DNA of 14,148 nt from Pseudomonadota bacterium (GTDB taxonomy: Bacteria; Pseudomonadota; Alphaproteobacteria; Acetobacterales; Acetobacteraceae): contig JAKBCB010000038.1 of assembly GCA_021808185.1 (NCBI GenBank), positions 1-14,148 on the forward strand. The letters run 5' to 3'. Both the position numbers and the translations under genes were made by a program. Below are positions 5,439-12,479 of the stretch, in pieces; positions within the stretch are counted from its first letter, which is position 1, and each line of letters begins with the position of its first letter. Below the pieces are notes generated by a model that was given only the letters and a program-made list of their open reading frames with translations, was not told where the DNA came from and ran no database searches.

Positions 5439-7625
5439 ATGAACGACTACCTCGCCCGCCTGAACCCCGAACAGCGCGAAGCCGTGGAGACGGTGGACGG
5501 GCCGCTGCTGGTGCTGGCCGGCGCCGGCACCGGCAAGACGCGGGTGCTGACCACCCGCTTCGCCCATATCCTGCTGACCGGGCGCGCCTATCCGAGCCAG
5601 GTGCTCGCCGTCACCTTCACCAACAAGGCGGCGCGCGAGATGCGCGAGCGCGTCGCCGCCATCATCGGCGGCCCGGCCGAAGGACTGTGGCTCGGCACGT
5701 TCCACGCGCTGTGCGCGCGCATGCTGCGCCGCCACGCCGACCTCGTGGGCCTGACCAGCAGCTTCAACATCCTCGACTCGGACGACCAGTTGCGCCTGCT
5801 CAAGCAGGTGATGGAAGCCGCCCGCATCGACACCAAGCGCTGGGCGCCGCCGGCGTTGATGGGCTTCATCCAGCGCTGGAAGGATCGCGGCCTGCCGCCG
5901 GAGCGCGTGACTGCCGCCGAGGACACCGATTTTGCCGGCGGCCGCGCAAAGGAACTGTACGCCGCCTACCAGGCGCGGCTGAAGGCGCTGAACACCGCCG
6001 ATTTCGGCGACCTGCTGCTGCATGTGACGGAGATCCTGCGCAACCATCCCGACGTTCTGGCGCAGTATCATCACCGCTTCCGCTATATCCTGGTGGACGA
6101 ATACCAGGATACCAACCTCGTACAGTACATGTGGCTCCGTCTGCTCGCGCAGTCGCACAAAAATATATGCTGCGTCGGCGACGACGATCAGTCGATCTAT
6201 TCCTGGCGCGGCGCCGAGGTCGAGAACATCCTGCGCTTCGAGCATGACTTTCCCGGCGCCCGCGTGGTGCGCCTGGAACGCAACTACCGCTCGACCGCCC
6301 CCATCCTCGCCGCCGCCGCCGGCCTGATCGCGCACAACGAGGGCCGGCTCGGCAAGACGCTGCGCCCCGGCGGCAACGACGCCTCGGGCGAGAAGGTCAG
6401 CATCGTCGGCCTGTGGGACTCCGCCGAGGAGGCGCGCATGGTCGCCGAGCGCGCGGCAAAACTGCGCGAGGGCGGCCACCTGCTCGCCGACATGGCCATC
6501 CTGGTGCGCACCATGGCGCAGACGCGCGCGTTCGAGGAGCGGTTCATCGCCGTCGGCCTTCCGTATCGCATCGTCGGCGGCCTGCGCTTCTACGAACGCC
6601 AGGAAATCCGCGACGCCATCGCCTATGCCCGCCTGATCCAGCAGCCCGCCGACGACCTCGCCTTCGAGCGCATCGTCAACCTGCCGCGCCGGGGCGTGGG
6701 AGAGACCGCCGTGCGCGCGATGCACGACATCTCCCGCGCCCGCGCGATCCCGCTCTCGGCCGCCGCCGGCGCGATGGTGGCGGAGGGCGGGCTGAGGGGG
6801 AAAGCCCGCGACGCGGTCCAGGCGTTGCTGCGCGGCTTCGACCGCTGGCGCGAGATGCTGGAGCGCGACGGCCATGTGACCACGCTGGCCACCATGCTGG
6901 ACGAGAGCGGCTACACCGAGATGTGGCGCCAGGACAAATCCCCCGAGGCGCCCGGGCGCCTGGAGAACCTGAAGGAACTGGTGCGCGCGCTGGCGGATTT
7001 CGAAACCCTCGGGGGCTTCCTCGACCACGTCTCGCTGGTGATGGAAAACGAGGAAAACAGCGCCGCCGACCGCATCGGCCTGATGACGCTGCACGCCGCG
7101 AAAGGGCTGGAGTTCGACACGGTGTTCCTGCCCGGCTGGGAGGAGGGTCTGTTTCCCTCGCAGCGCTCGATGGACGAGTCCGGCAACAAGGGGCTGGAGG
7201 AGGAGCGGCGGCTCGCCTATGTCGGCCTCACCCGCGCCCGCCGCCGCGCCATCGTCAGCCACGCCGCGAACCGGCAACTCTATGGCAAGTGGCAGGACAG
7301 CATCCCGAGCCGCTTTCTCGACGAGATCCCGGATGCCCATGTCGAGCGCATTGGCTCGGCCGCGATGCGGCGCGAGCGGATGATCTCGGCCCCCAGCGTC
7401 TTCAGCGGCCAGTTCCCGCTGGCCGCCCGCCGCCCGCGCGTGACCGAGGTGTGGGAACAGCCGGCCCGCCCGGCGCGGGCGGACGCGGTGCCGGTGGGCG
7501 CGCGGGTGTTCCACCAGAAATTCGGCTACGGCACCGTCACCGCCGTCGATGACGACAAACTCGACATCGACTTCGAAACCTCCGGCGCCAAGCGCGTGCT
7601 GGACCGCTTTGTGGAACGCACATGA
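5439..7625 (+). CDS. uvrD: UvrD/PcrA-family 3'-5' DNA helicase
   Basis: A superfamily 1A helicase of 728 residues, close to the usual UvrD/PcrA length, acting in nucleotide excision repair, mismatch repair and removal of stalled polymerase. All motifs are present: Q motif LNPEQREAV (8-16), Walker A AGAGTGKT (27-34), Ia AVTFTNKAAREM (57-68), II VDEYQDTN (219-226), III GDDDQSIYSWRGA (247-259), IV LERNYRS (279-285), V LMTLHAAKGLEF (548-559), VI EERRLAYVGLTRAR (about 588-601). The C-terminal 40 residues (VFHQKFGYGTVTAVDDDKL onward) form the Tudor/KOW-like domain that contacts RNA polymerase in PcrA and UvrD. Its stop overlaps the prmA start (ATGA, 7622-7625). There is no clear Shine-Dalgarno. A run of AT-rich codons (AAA AAT ATA, 6159-6167) stands out. 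The UvrD versus PcrA name is a convention here. Confidence 0.96.
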   Translation: MNDYLARLNPEQREAVETVDGPLLVLAGAGTGKTRVLTTRFAHILLTGRAYPSQVLAVTFTNKAAREMRERVAAIIGGPAEGLWLGTFHALCARMLRRHADLVGLTSSFNILDSDDQLRLLKQVMEAARIDTKRWAPPALMGFIQRWKDRGLPPERVTAAEDTDFAGGRAKELYAAYQARLKALNTADFGDLLLHVTEILRNHPDVLAQYHHRFRYILVDEYQDTNLVQYMWLRLLAQSHKNICCVGDDDQSIYSWRGAEVENILRFEHDFPGARVVRLERNYRSTAPILAAAAGLIAHNEGRLGKTLRPGGNDASGEKVSIVGLWDSAEEARMVAERAAKLREGGHLLADMAILVRTMAQTRAFEERFIAVGLPYRIVGGLRFYERQEIRDAIAYARLIQQPADDLAFERIVNLPRRGVGETAVRAMHDISRARAIPLSAAAGAMVAEGGLRGKARDAVQALLRGFDRWREMLERDGHVTTLATMLDESGYTEMWRQDKSPEAPGRLENLKELVRALADFETLGGFLDHVSLVMENEENSAADRIGLMTLHAAKGLEFDTVFLPGWEEGLFPSQRSMDESGNKGLEEERRLAYVGLTRARRRAIVSHAANRQLYGKWQDSIPSRFLDEIPDAHVERIGSAAMRRERMISAPSVFSGQFPLAARRPRVTEVWEQPARPARADAVPVGARVFHQKFGYGTVTAVDDDKLDIDFETSGAKRVLDRFVERT

Positions 7626-8527
7626 CCGTCCGCCGCCACGCCACCGCCCTCGAAACCGTCTCCGTCACCGTGCCGGAGGCGGCGCTGGAGGCGTTCGAGT
7701 CGGCGCTGTCGCAGGCGTGCGGCACCGTCGGCTTCTTCCTCGACGAAGCGACACGGATGTGGACGCTGGAAGGGGTGAAGGACCAGGGCGCCAACGAGCC
7801 GGAACTGGTCAGCGCGATCGCGATGGCGGAACTCGCGACCGGGATCACCGCGGAGGTGACGCGCCACGACACCCCGGCTGATGGCTGGCTCGCCCGCACG
7901 CACGAAGCATTCCCCGAGCAACTGGTGGGCCGCCGCTTCGCCATTCGCGGCACGCATCTGGGCGGCCCCACGGTCCCCGGCCGTCTGACCGTCGTGCTCG
8001 ACGCCGCCATCGCCTTCGGCTCCGGCGAGCATGGCTCCACGCGCGGCTGCCTGCGGGCGCTGGAACGGGTCGCGGCGCGGCGCCCGCGCCGGATTCTGGA
8101 TCTCGGCACCGGCAGCGGCATCCTGGCCATGGCGGCGGCGAAGCTGCTGCGCCGGCCCGTGCTGGGCACCGACATCGACCCGTGGTCGGTGCGCGTGGCG
8201 GCGGAGAATGCACGCCGCAACGGCCTGGGCGGTCGCGTCCGCTTCCTGCGCGCCGATGGCTGGGGCAGCCCGGCGGTGCGCGGCGCCGCGCGCTACGACC
8301 TGATTTTCGCCAATATCCTGGCGCGGCCGCTGTGCCAGATGGCGAAACACCTCGCCGCTGCGCTGGCACCGGGCGGCACCGCGATCCTGGCCGGGCTGCT
8401 GGACACGCAGGCGCGCTGGGTGCTGGCGGCGCATCGGCGGCACGGGCTGGTGCTGGAGCAGACGTTGCGCGAAGGGCGCTGGACCACGCTGGTGCTGCGC
8501 AAAATGGGACCGGAGATCACCGCATGA
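7622..8527 (+). CDS. prmA: 50S ribosomal protein L11 methyltransferase PrmA
   Basis: Class I SAM-dependent methyltransferase of 301 residues that trimethylates ribosomal protein L11 (uL11) in the cytoplasm. The N-terminal substrate-recognition part (1-100) is diverged, as is usual. Residues 127-143 (DAAIAFGSGEHGSTRGC) correspond to the family signature before the SAM fold, which in E. coli reads AFGTGTHPTT. SAM-binding elements follow: ILDLGTGSGILAMAAAKL (158-175) with the glycine loop, GTDIDPWSV (182-190) with the acidic residue contacting the ribose, and DLIFANILARPL (226-237), the N-I-L-A signature typical of PrmA. GGA 6 nt before the ATG may aid initiation, but coupling to the helicase through the ATGA overlap is likely more important. 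The stop overlaps the SDR start in the same way. Confidence 0.95.
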   Translation: MTVRRHATALETVSVTVPEAALEAFESALSQACGTVGFFLDEATRMWTLEGVKDQGANEPELVSAIAMAELATGITAEVTRHDTPADGWLARTHEAFPEQLVGRRFAIRGTHLGGPTVPGRLTVVLDAAIAFGSGEHGSTRGCLRALERVAARRPRRILDLGTGSGILAMAAAKLLRRPVLGTDIDPWSVRVAAENARRNGLGGRVRFLRADGWGSPAVRGAARYDLIFANILARPLCQMAKHLAAALAPGGTAILAGLLDTQARWVLAAHRRHGLVLEQTLREGRWTTLVLRKMGPEITA

Positions 8528-9318
8528 CCCACGCCATCCCCGCCTTCGACCCGCGCGTGGCGTTCCGGCTGGATGGCACGGTCTGCGTCGTCACCGGCGC
8601 CGGGGCCGGGATCGGCCGCGCCATCGCCTTCGCCGCCGCCCGCTCCGGCGCGCGCGTGCAGGTGCTGGACCGCGACGCCGAGGCAGCGGCGCGCACGCGG
8701 GCCGAGATCGAGACCGAAGGGCTGGCCGCCGCCGACTGGCACGCCGATGTGGCCGACGAGGCGAGCGTGGTCGCGGCCTTCGACGGCATCGCCCGCGCCG
8801 AGGGGCGGATCGACAGCCTGGTCAACAACGCGGGGCTGGCCATTCGCCGCGCGGCGACGGACCTCGATCTGGCGGACTGGAACCGGGTGGTGGCGGTGAA
8901 CATGACCGGCGCGTTCCTGTGCGCCCGCACCGCCGCGCGCCACATGCTGCCGGCCGGGCGCGGCGCCATCGTCAACATGTCCTCGATCATGGGGCTGTCG
9001 GGCGGCGGGCTGTATCCGAACATCTCGTATCAGACCACCAAGGGCGCCGTGGTGAACCTCACGCGCGCGCTCGCGGTGGAATGGGCGGCGCAGGGCATCC
9101 GGGTGAACGCCATCGCGCCCACCTGGGTGCGCACCGACTTCATCCGCCCGCTGCTGGACAAGCCCGAGTTGGTCGCCCGCATGGAGGGCGCCACCCCCCT
9201 CGGCCGCGTGGCCGAGACGGACGACATCGTGGGCGCGGTGCTGTTCCTGCTCTCGCCCGCCGCCGCCATGGTGACGGGCCACACCCTGCCGGTGGATGGC
9301 GGGTTCCTGGCGCAGTAG
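8524..9318 (+). CDS. Classical SDR-family oxidoreductase
   Basis: A 264-residue short-chain dehydrogenase/reductase, cytoplasmic, with all classical motifs. TGAGAGIG (24-31) is the dinucleotide loop, D49 at the end of the second strand favours NAD(H) over NADP(H), and NNAG is at 101-104. N126 lies in VNMTG, the catalytic Ser is in NMSSIMG (151-157), and Y169/K173 are in SYQTTKG. NAIAPTWVRTDF (195-206) and the C-terminal VDGGF are also typical. The substrate is unknown; family relatives act on sugars, polyols, 3-hydroxyacyl groups and many other alcohols. The ATG at 8524 is chosen because the homologous start lies just before FRLDGTVCVVTG, it overlaps the prmA stop (ATGA), and GGAG lies 8 nt upstream. 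A longer frame back to 8182 is only prmA read out of frame. The gene is convergent with DUF6880, 12 nt apart. Confidence 0.95.
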   Translation: MTHAIPAFDPRVAFRLDGTVCVVTGAGAGIGRAIAFAAARSGARVQVLDRDAEAAARTRAEIETEGLAAADWHADVADEASVVAAFDGIARAEGRIDSLVNNAGLAIRRAATDLDLADWNRVVAVNMTGAFLCARTAARHMLPAGRGAIVNMSSIMGLSGGGLYPNISYQTTKGAVVNLTRALAVEWAAQGIRVNAIAPTWVRTDFIRPLLDKPELVARMEGATPLGRVAETDDIVGAVLFLLSPAAAMVTGHTLPVDGGFLAQ

Positions 9319-9330
9319 CCGACAAACCCG

Positions 9331-10746
9331 CTACGGCTGCTTCACGAGGCTCCAGAATCCGTCCTTGCGCCCGTGCGTCTTGCGCAAGCCCGCGACGTAC
9401 TCGGCGTGCGGCGCGACGCGGGCATCCGGCGGCGTCCGCTCCGCCAGCACCGCGAGGCGCGCCAAATAGCGTGCGCCGTGCCCGTATGCCGGGGACTTGG
9501 CGGCGGCAAGAATGCCGTCGAGCAGCGCGCGATACAGCACCGTCGCCGCGAGCGGGTGGCTCTCCTCCAGCGCCTCGGCGGCGGGCACCAGAACGCCGTA
9601 GTGGCGGCCGTCCCATTGCGCGCGGCGGTCGAGCACCAGCGCCGCCGCCGCGTCCGGACGTGGCCAGCCGATCATCAGATGCAGCGCCGAATACAGATTG
9701 GCACTGGCCGCCGCGTGTGCGAAGGCGCGCTCCAGCTCCTCGTGTTCGATGAAGTCGTCGAGCCTGGCGATGTACTCGCGCAGGATGTCGCCGTTCAGCG
9801 TGGCCTCGAACGCCGCCCACCGGACCGCCTGGGCGGCCGGCTTGTCCCCCATGGCCTCCAGGATGCGCGCTTCGAGCGGTACGCGCAGCGCGTCGTCGCC
9901 GCGCTGGATGCGTCCCTCCGCGAGATCGGCATGGGTGGCGAAGGCCAGCCCGCCCTTGCGCGGCTTGCGCACCCAGGTCAACGCTTCCCGCGGTCGCTTT
10001 GCCGCGAGCAGGCGTTCCGCGATCGCCAGCGGGTTCTGCTGCCACTCCGGAAGCTGCGTTTCGAGGGCCACGAATCCTTCCACGTCGCCGCGCGCGTCGG
10101 CGATCGCCTGCCGGACCCGGGTTTCGCCGCCGCCGCGCCCGTCCGCGTCGGCCTTGCCGGCGCGACGAGCGGATGCGAGGGCCTTGTCCCAGGCGTCCAG
10201 CGCGGACTTGGGCAGCAGCGGCACCACCGCGACGGCCATGCGCCATGCCAGCCCGTGCGTGTCGCGGCCGAGCGAGAGTTTCAGCCGATCCGGCAGCCTC
10301 GCCCGGTCCGCCTCGTCCAGCCGCGCGACCAGATCGGGCAGGGCTTCGGCGGCGTCCAGATAGACAGCCTGGATATACCCGCCGGAATCGTCGATCCGCT
10401 CGAACACGCTGGCGTGCGTGTCGATGAAGCGCAGCAGGCGCTCGACGGCATGGGCGGGGCTGAGCGGCGCCAGATCCTTGACAATGGTGGCGACGGTCGC
10501 GCGCAGGTCGTCGCGGAACGCCCGCTCCTTCTCCCAGGGCAGCATCGCGCGCGCGCGTTCCAGGGCCGCAAGCCGACGGTCGATCAGCTTCGCGACCGCG
10601 TCCGGCCCCTTGGTCCCGGCCAGCGCCGCGGTGACGCGCTTGCGGAAATTCGGGCTTTCCTCCGCTTCGTCGAGGATCAGCCGGGCAAGACGTTCCGCGC
10701 CGAGCGGCACCAGCGTCTCGACCGACAGCGCGGGCTTGCGGGCCAT
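9331..10746 (-). CDS. DUF6880 family protein, function unknown
   Basis: A 471-residue soluble protein with no signal peptide or membrane segment. The N-terminus (LVPLGAERLARLILDEAEESPNFRKRV, read in parts) matches the opening I know for DUF6880 proteins. The rest appears almost entirely alpha-helical, with A/L/R-rich repeated helix pairs, suggesting a HEAT- or TPR-like superhelix; this is inference from composition. A charged stretch around ARRAGKADADGRGGGE looks like a flexible linker mid-protein. No catalytic motif is visible. The start at 10746 overlaps the stop of the SABATH methyltransferase by one base (TGATG), and AAGGA lies 6 nt upstream, so the start is well supported. A longer frame reaching 11307 is a shadow of the methyltransferase gene. 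It is the last gene of the minus-strand cluster, ending 12 nt from the SDR stop with no obvious terminator. Confidence 0.82.
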   Translation of the reverse strand: MARKPALSVETLVPLGAERLARLILDEAEESPNFRKRVTAALAGTKGPDAVAKLIDRRLAALERARAMLPWEKERAFRDDLRATVATIVKDLAPLSPAHAVERLLRFIDTHASVFERIDDSGGYIQAVYLDAAEALPDLVARLDEADRARLPDRLKLSLGRDTHGLAWRMAVAVVPLLPKSALDAWDKALASARRAGKADADGRGGGETRVRQAIADARGDVEGFVALETQLPEWQQNPLAIAERLLAAKRPREALTWVRKPRKGGLAFATHADLAEGRIQRGDDALRVPLEARILEAMGDKPAAQAVRWAAFEATLNGDILREYIARLDDFIEHEELERAFAHAAASANLYSALHLMIGWPRPDAAAALVLDRRAQWDGRHYGVLVPAAEALEESHPLAATVLYRALLDGILAAAKSPAYGHGARYLARLAVLAERTPPDARVAPHAEYVAGLRKTHGRKDGFWSLVKQP

Positions 10747-11852
10747 CAGACGTCCTTGGCGATCGTCATGAAGCAGTGGACGTAGTCCATGCCGTGCCCC
10801 TCCGGCGCCGCCGCCACGTCGGCTTCGTACGCGGCATAGAACCGGTCGATGATCGCCGCCCGCTCCGTCTCCGGCCGCGCCGGATCGAGAGCGCCGGCGA
10901 ACATGCTCTCGCTCCAGGAGCGCAGCGTCGGCACATAGGCGCGGGCGAACTCCGCCGCCGGCTGGCCGACGCGGAAGGCCTCCGCGTAGGGGCAGGCGGT
11001 AACGCGCGTGAAACAGTCCTCCAGCCGCAGCCCGGCCCGGCGAACCTCTGACGCCGCGTCCTCGAACGGCGCGGAGAATTCGGCGGGCGAGCGGTAGAAT
11101 TGCGGGAAGGTGGCGCGGCGTTCTTCCTCGGCGGTGATCGCGCCCGCCGCGCGCAGGCCGCGCCAGTGCGTGGCGAAGGTCGCGTGCATGTTCCGCCCGC
11201 CGGTCCAGCCGAGATAGTGGCCGTCCGCGTCGATGCAGAAATTCGCCAGCACCAGCCGCCCGCCGGGCGCCAGTTCGCGGGCACGGGCGAGCAGGATGGT
11301 GTTCCAATCCGCCGCCGCCTGGGCGCGGAACGCGGCCAGCGCCGCGCCCTCGGCGCCGACCGCGTGGACATGCTCGGCGAGCGTGGCCGGCAGGCGGCTC
11401 AGCCAGTGCATCGCGGTTGCGGAAAACCCCAGCGACACCGTGCCGTCCGGGAAAATCCGCCGGTGGAAGCTGGTGCCGCTGGCAAACGAGAACACCCCCG
11501 GCAGGTCGGCGAGCCCGAGCGACTCCCGCCCCGGCAGCAGCCCGTGCAGCAGCCGGAACAGCGAGGAGAAATCGTTGTGCGGCAGGTCGGTGTGGGTAAT
11601 CGTGATGGGCCGCCCGGTCTTGGACCGCAATTCCGCGATCAGCGCATGATGCAGCGCGATCGAGGTGCCGCCATCGGCCGCGCCGTAATCGGCGATGGCG
11701 AACGGCGCGGCGCTGGCGGACAGGTCCATCCGCCCGATGGCGCCCAGCACCAGCGGGATAGCCGCGTCGATGACGCGCTTGGCGCCCGCGGTGTGCTCGC
11801 TGTAGTACCCGGCGCCGCGCATGCGGATCGGCGCGGGAGCATTTTCAGCCAT
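10746..11852 (-). CDS. SABATH-type SAM-dependent carboxyl methyltransferase
   Basis: A 368-residue member of the SAM-dependent carboxyl methyltransferase family (Methyltransf_7, the SABATH family of plant salicylate, benzoate and jasmonate methyltransferases). Such enzymes form methyl esters of small carboxylic acids. Family landmarks in order: GYYSEHT (15-21), matching the plant SYAxNS segment; the SAM loop IADYGAADGGTS (53-64); THTDLPHNDFSSLF (87-99), the LNDLPGNDFN equivalent; GTSFHRRIFPDGTV (126-139); FSATAMHWLSRLP (143-155), with the substrate-pocket Trp at 150; and the later ANFCID strand. By eye the Gln that binds the substrate carboxylate in plant enzymes (Gln25 of salicylate methyltransferase) falls on Ala24, so the substrate may differ. 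GGGA lies 7 nt before the ATG. The DUF3726 gene ends 15 nt upstream and DUF6880 overlaps downstream, implying one operon. Confidence 0.88.
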   Translation of the reverse strand: MAENAPAPIRMRGAGYYSEHTAGAKRVIDAAIPLVLGAIGRMDLSASAAPFAIADYGAADGGTSIALHHALIAELRSKTGRPITITHTDLPHNDFSSLFRLLHGLLPGRESLGLADLPGVFSFASGTSFHRRIFPDGTVSLGFSATAMHWLSRLPATLAEHVHAVGAEGAALAAFRAQAAADWNTILLARARELAPGGRLVLANFCIDADGHYLGWTGGRNMHATFATHWRGLRAAGAITAEEERRATFPQFYRSPAEFSAPFEDAASEVRRAGLRLEDCFTRVTACPYAEAFRVGQPAAEFARAYVPTLRSWSESMFAGALDPARPETERAAIIDRFYAAYEADVAAAPEGHGMDYVHCFMTIAKDV

Positions 11853-11867
11853 GCGTCTGTCCCGTCC

Positions 11868-12479
11868 TCATTCGTCGTCCAGCAGCCCCGCCCCGGCGCC
11901 GGTGCGGCGCGAGTGCTCGGAGGCGGGCACGTAAGTCAGGTACGCCAGCGCCTCCAGCCGCCGCCATTCCGCCAGCGGCACACCACTCCGGCGGAAGCGG
12001 ACGGGCAGCAGACACGGCGGCAGCGGCGGCGGGGCCTGCGGAAACGTGAGCGTCAGCGCGGCGGCGGGCAGCGCCGCCAGCGCCTCGGCCGGCAGGGTGG
12101 CACTTGGCTCGCCGCCCGGGCCGCACCCGATCCGCGCGTCATCGAGCTGGATCACCACCGGCCGGAGCGTGGTGGCCAGCACGCCGGGCAGCGCCCAGAT
12201 CGGGGAGGCGACGCGGGCGATCGCGCGCGCCTGCCCGCCGGCGGCGCTGTCGGCGAGCAGGCCGGCGAGGTACAGCGGCGACTCCTGGCGCGGCGGCGGC
12301 AGTTCCAGCAGCGCCAGCAGCGGCCCCGCCCAGATGCCGACGCGGCGGGCGAGCCATGCGGCGGCACGGCCGGTATCCTCGGCCACGCCCCAGGGCAGCC
12401 CGGCGCCGCGCGCCGCCTTTTGCGCCAGCATCTCCACTTCGTTGATCGACAAGTCCAGGGTTTCAGGCGGCGAGGGCAA
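11868..12479 (-). CDS. DUF3726 domain-containing protein, TTG start
   Basis: A 203-residue protein of unknown function, recognised as DUF3726 by LSINEVEMLAQKAARGAGLPWGVAEDTGRAAAWLA (read in parts, residues 10-44), the conserved family opening. The remainder is rich in Ala, Leu and Pro, with two strands separated by a proline run (FPQAPPPLPPCLLP) and a charged C-terminus (SEHSRRTG to LLDDE). No signal peptide or membrane helix is evident. The start is a TTG at 12479: GGAG lies 7 nt upstream, inside the end of the preceding gene, and the two frames overlap by 17 nt. The next candidate, TTG at 12452, would give a protein beginning at SINEVE but has no ribosome site. In transcription order the SABATH methyltransferase follows after 15 nt. 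The family is known to me mainly from Alphaproteobacteria; no role is assigned. Confidence 0.82.
   Translation of the reverse strand: MPSPPETLDLSINEVEMLAQKAARGAGLPWGVAEDTGRAAAWLARRVGIWAGPLLALLELPPPRQESPLYLAGLLADSAAGGQARAIARVASPIWALPGVLATTLRPVVIQLDDARIGCGPGGEPSATLPAEALAALPAAALTLTFPQAPPPLPPCLLPVRFRRSGVPLAEWRRLEALAYLTYVPASEHSRRTGAGAGLLDDE

Noticed and set aside
5097..7514. An 805-codon open frame on the minus strand opposite metF and the helicase gene
   Set aside because: Very long antisense frames are expected in GC-rich coding DNA; its translation is low-complexity (R, G, A, H, Q rich) without motifs, and the plus strand holds complete, motif-rich metF and helicase genes.
8182..8523. N-terminal extension of the SDR reading frame back to 8182
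   Set aside because: It lies inside prmA in another frame and gives an Arg/Ala/Gly-rich sequence; the SDR fold begins shortly after 8524, where an ATGA overlap and GGAG support the start.
9373..10785. A 470-codon plus-strand frame opposite DUF6880
   Set aside because: Arg/Gln/Val-rich shadow translation; the DUF6880 frame has a Shine-Dalgarno site and operon coupling.
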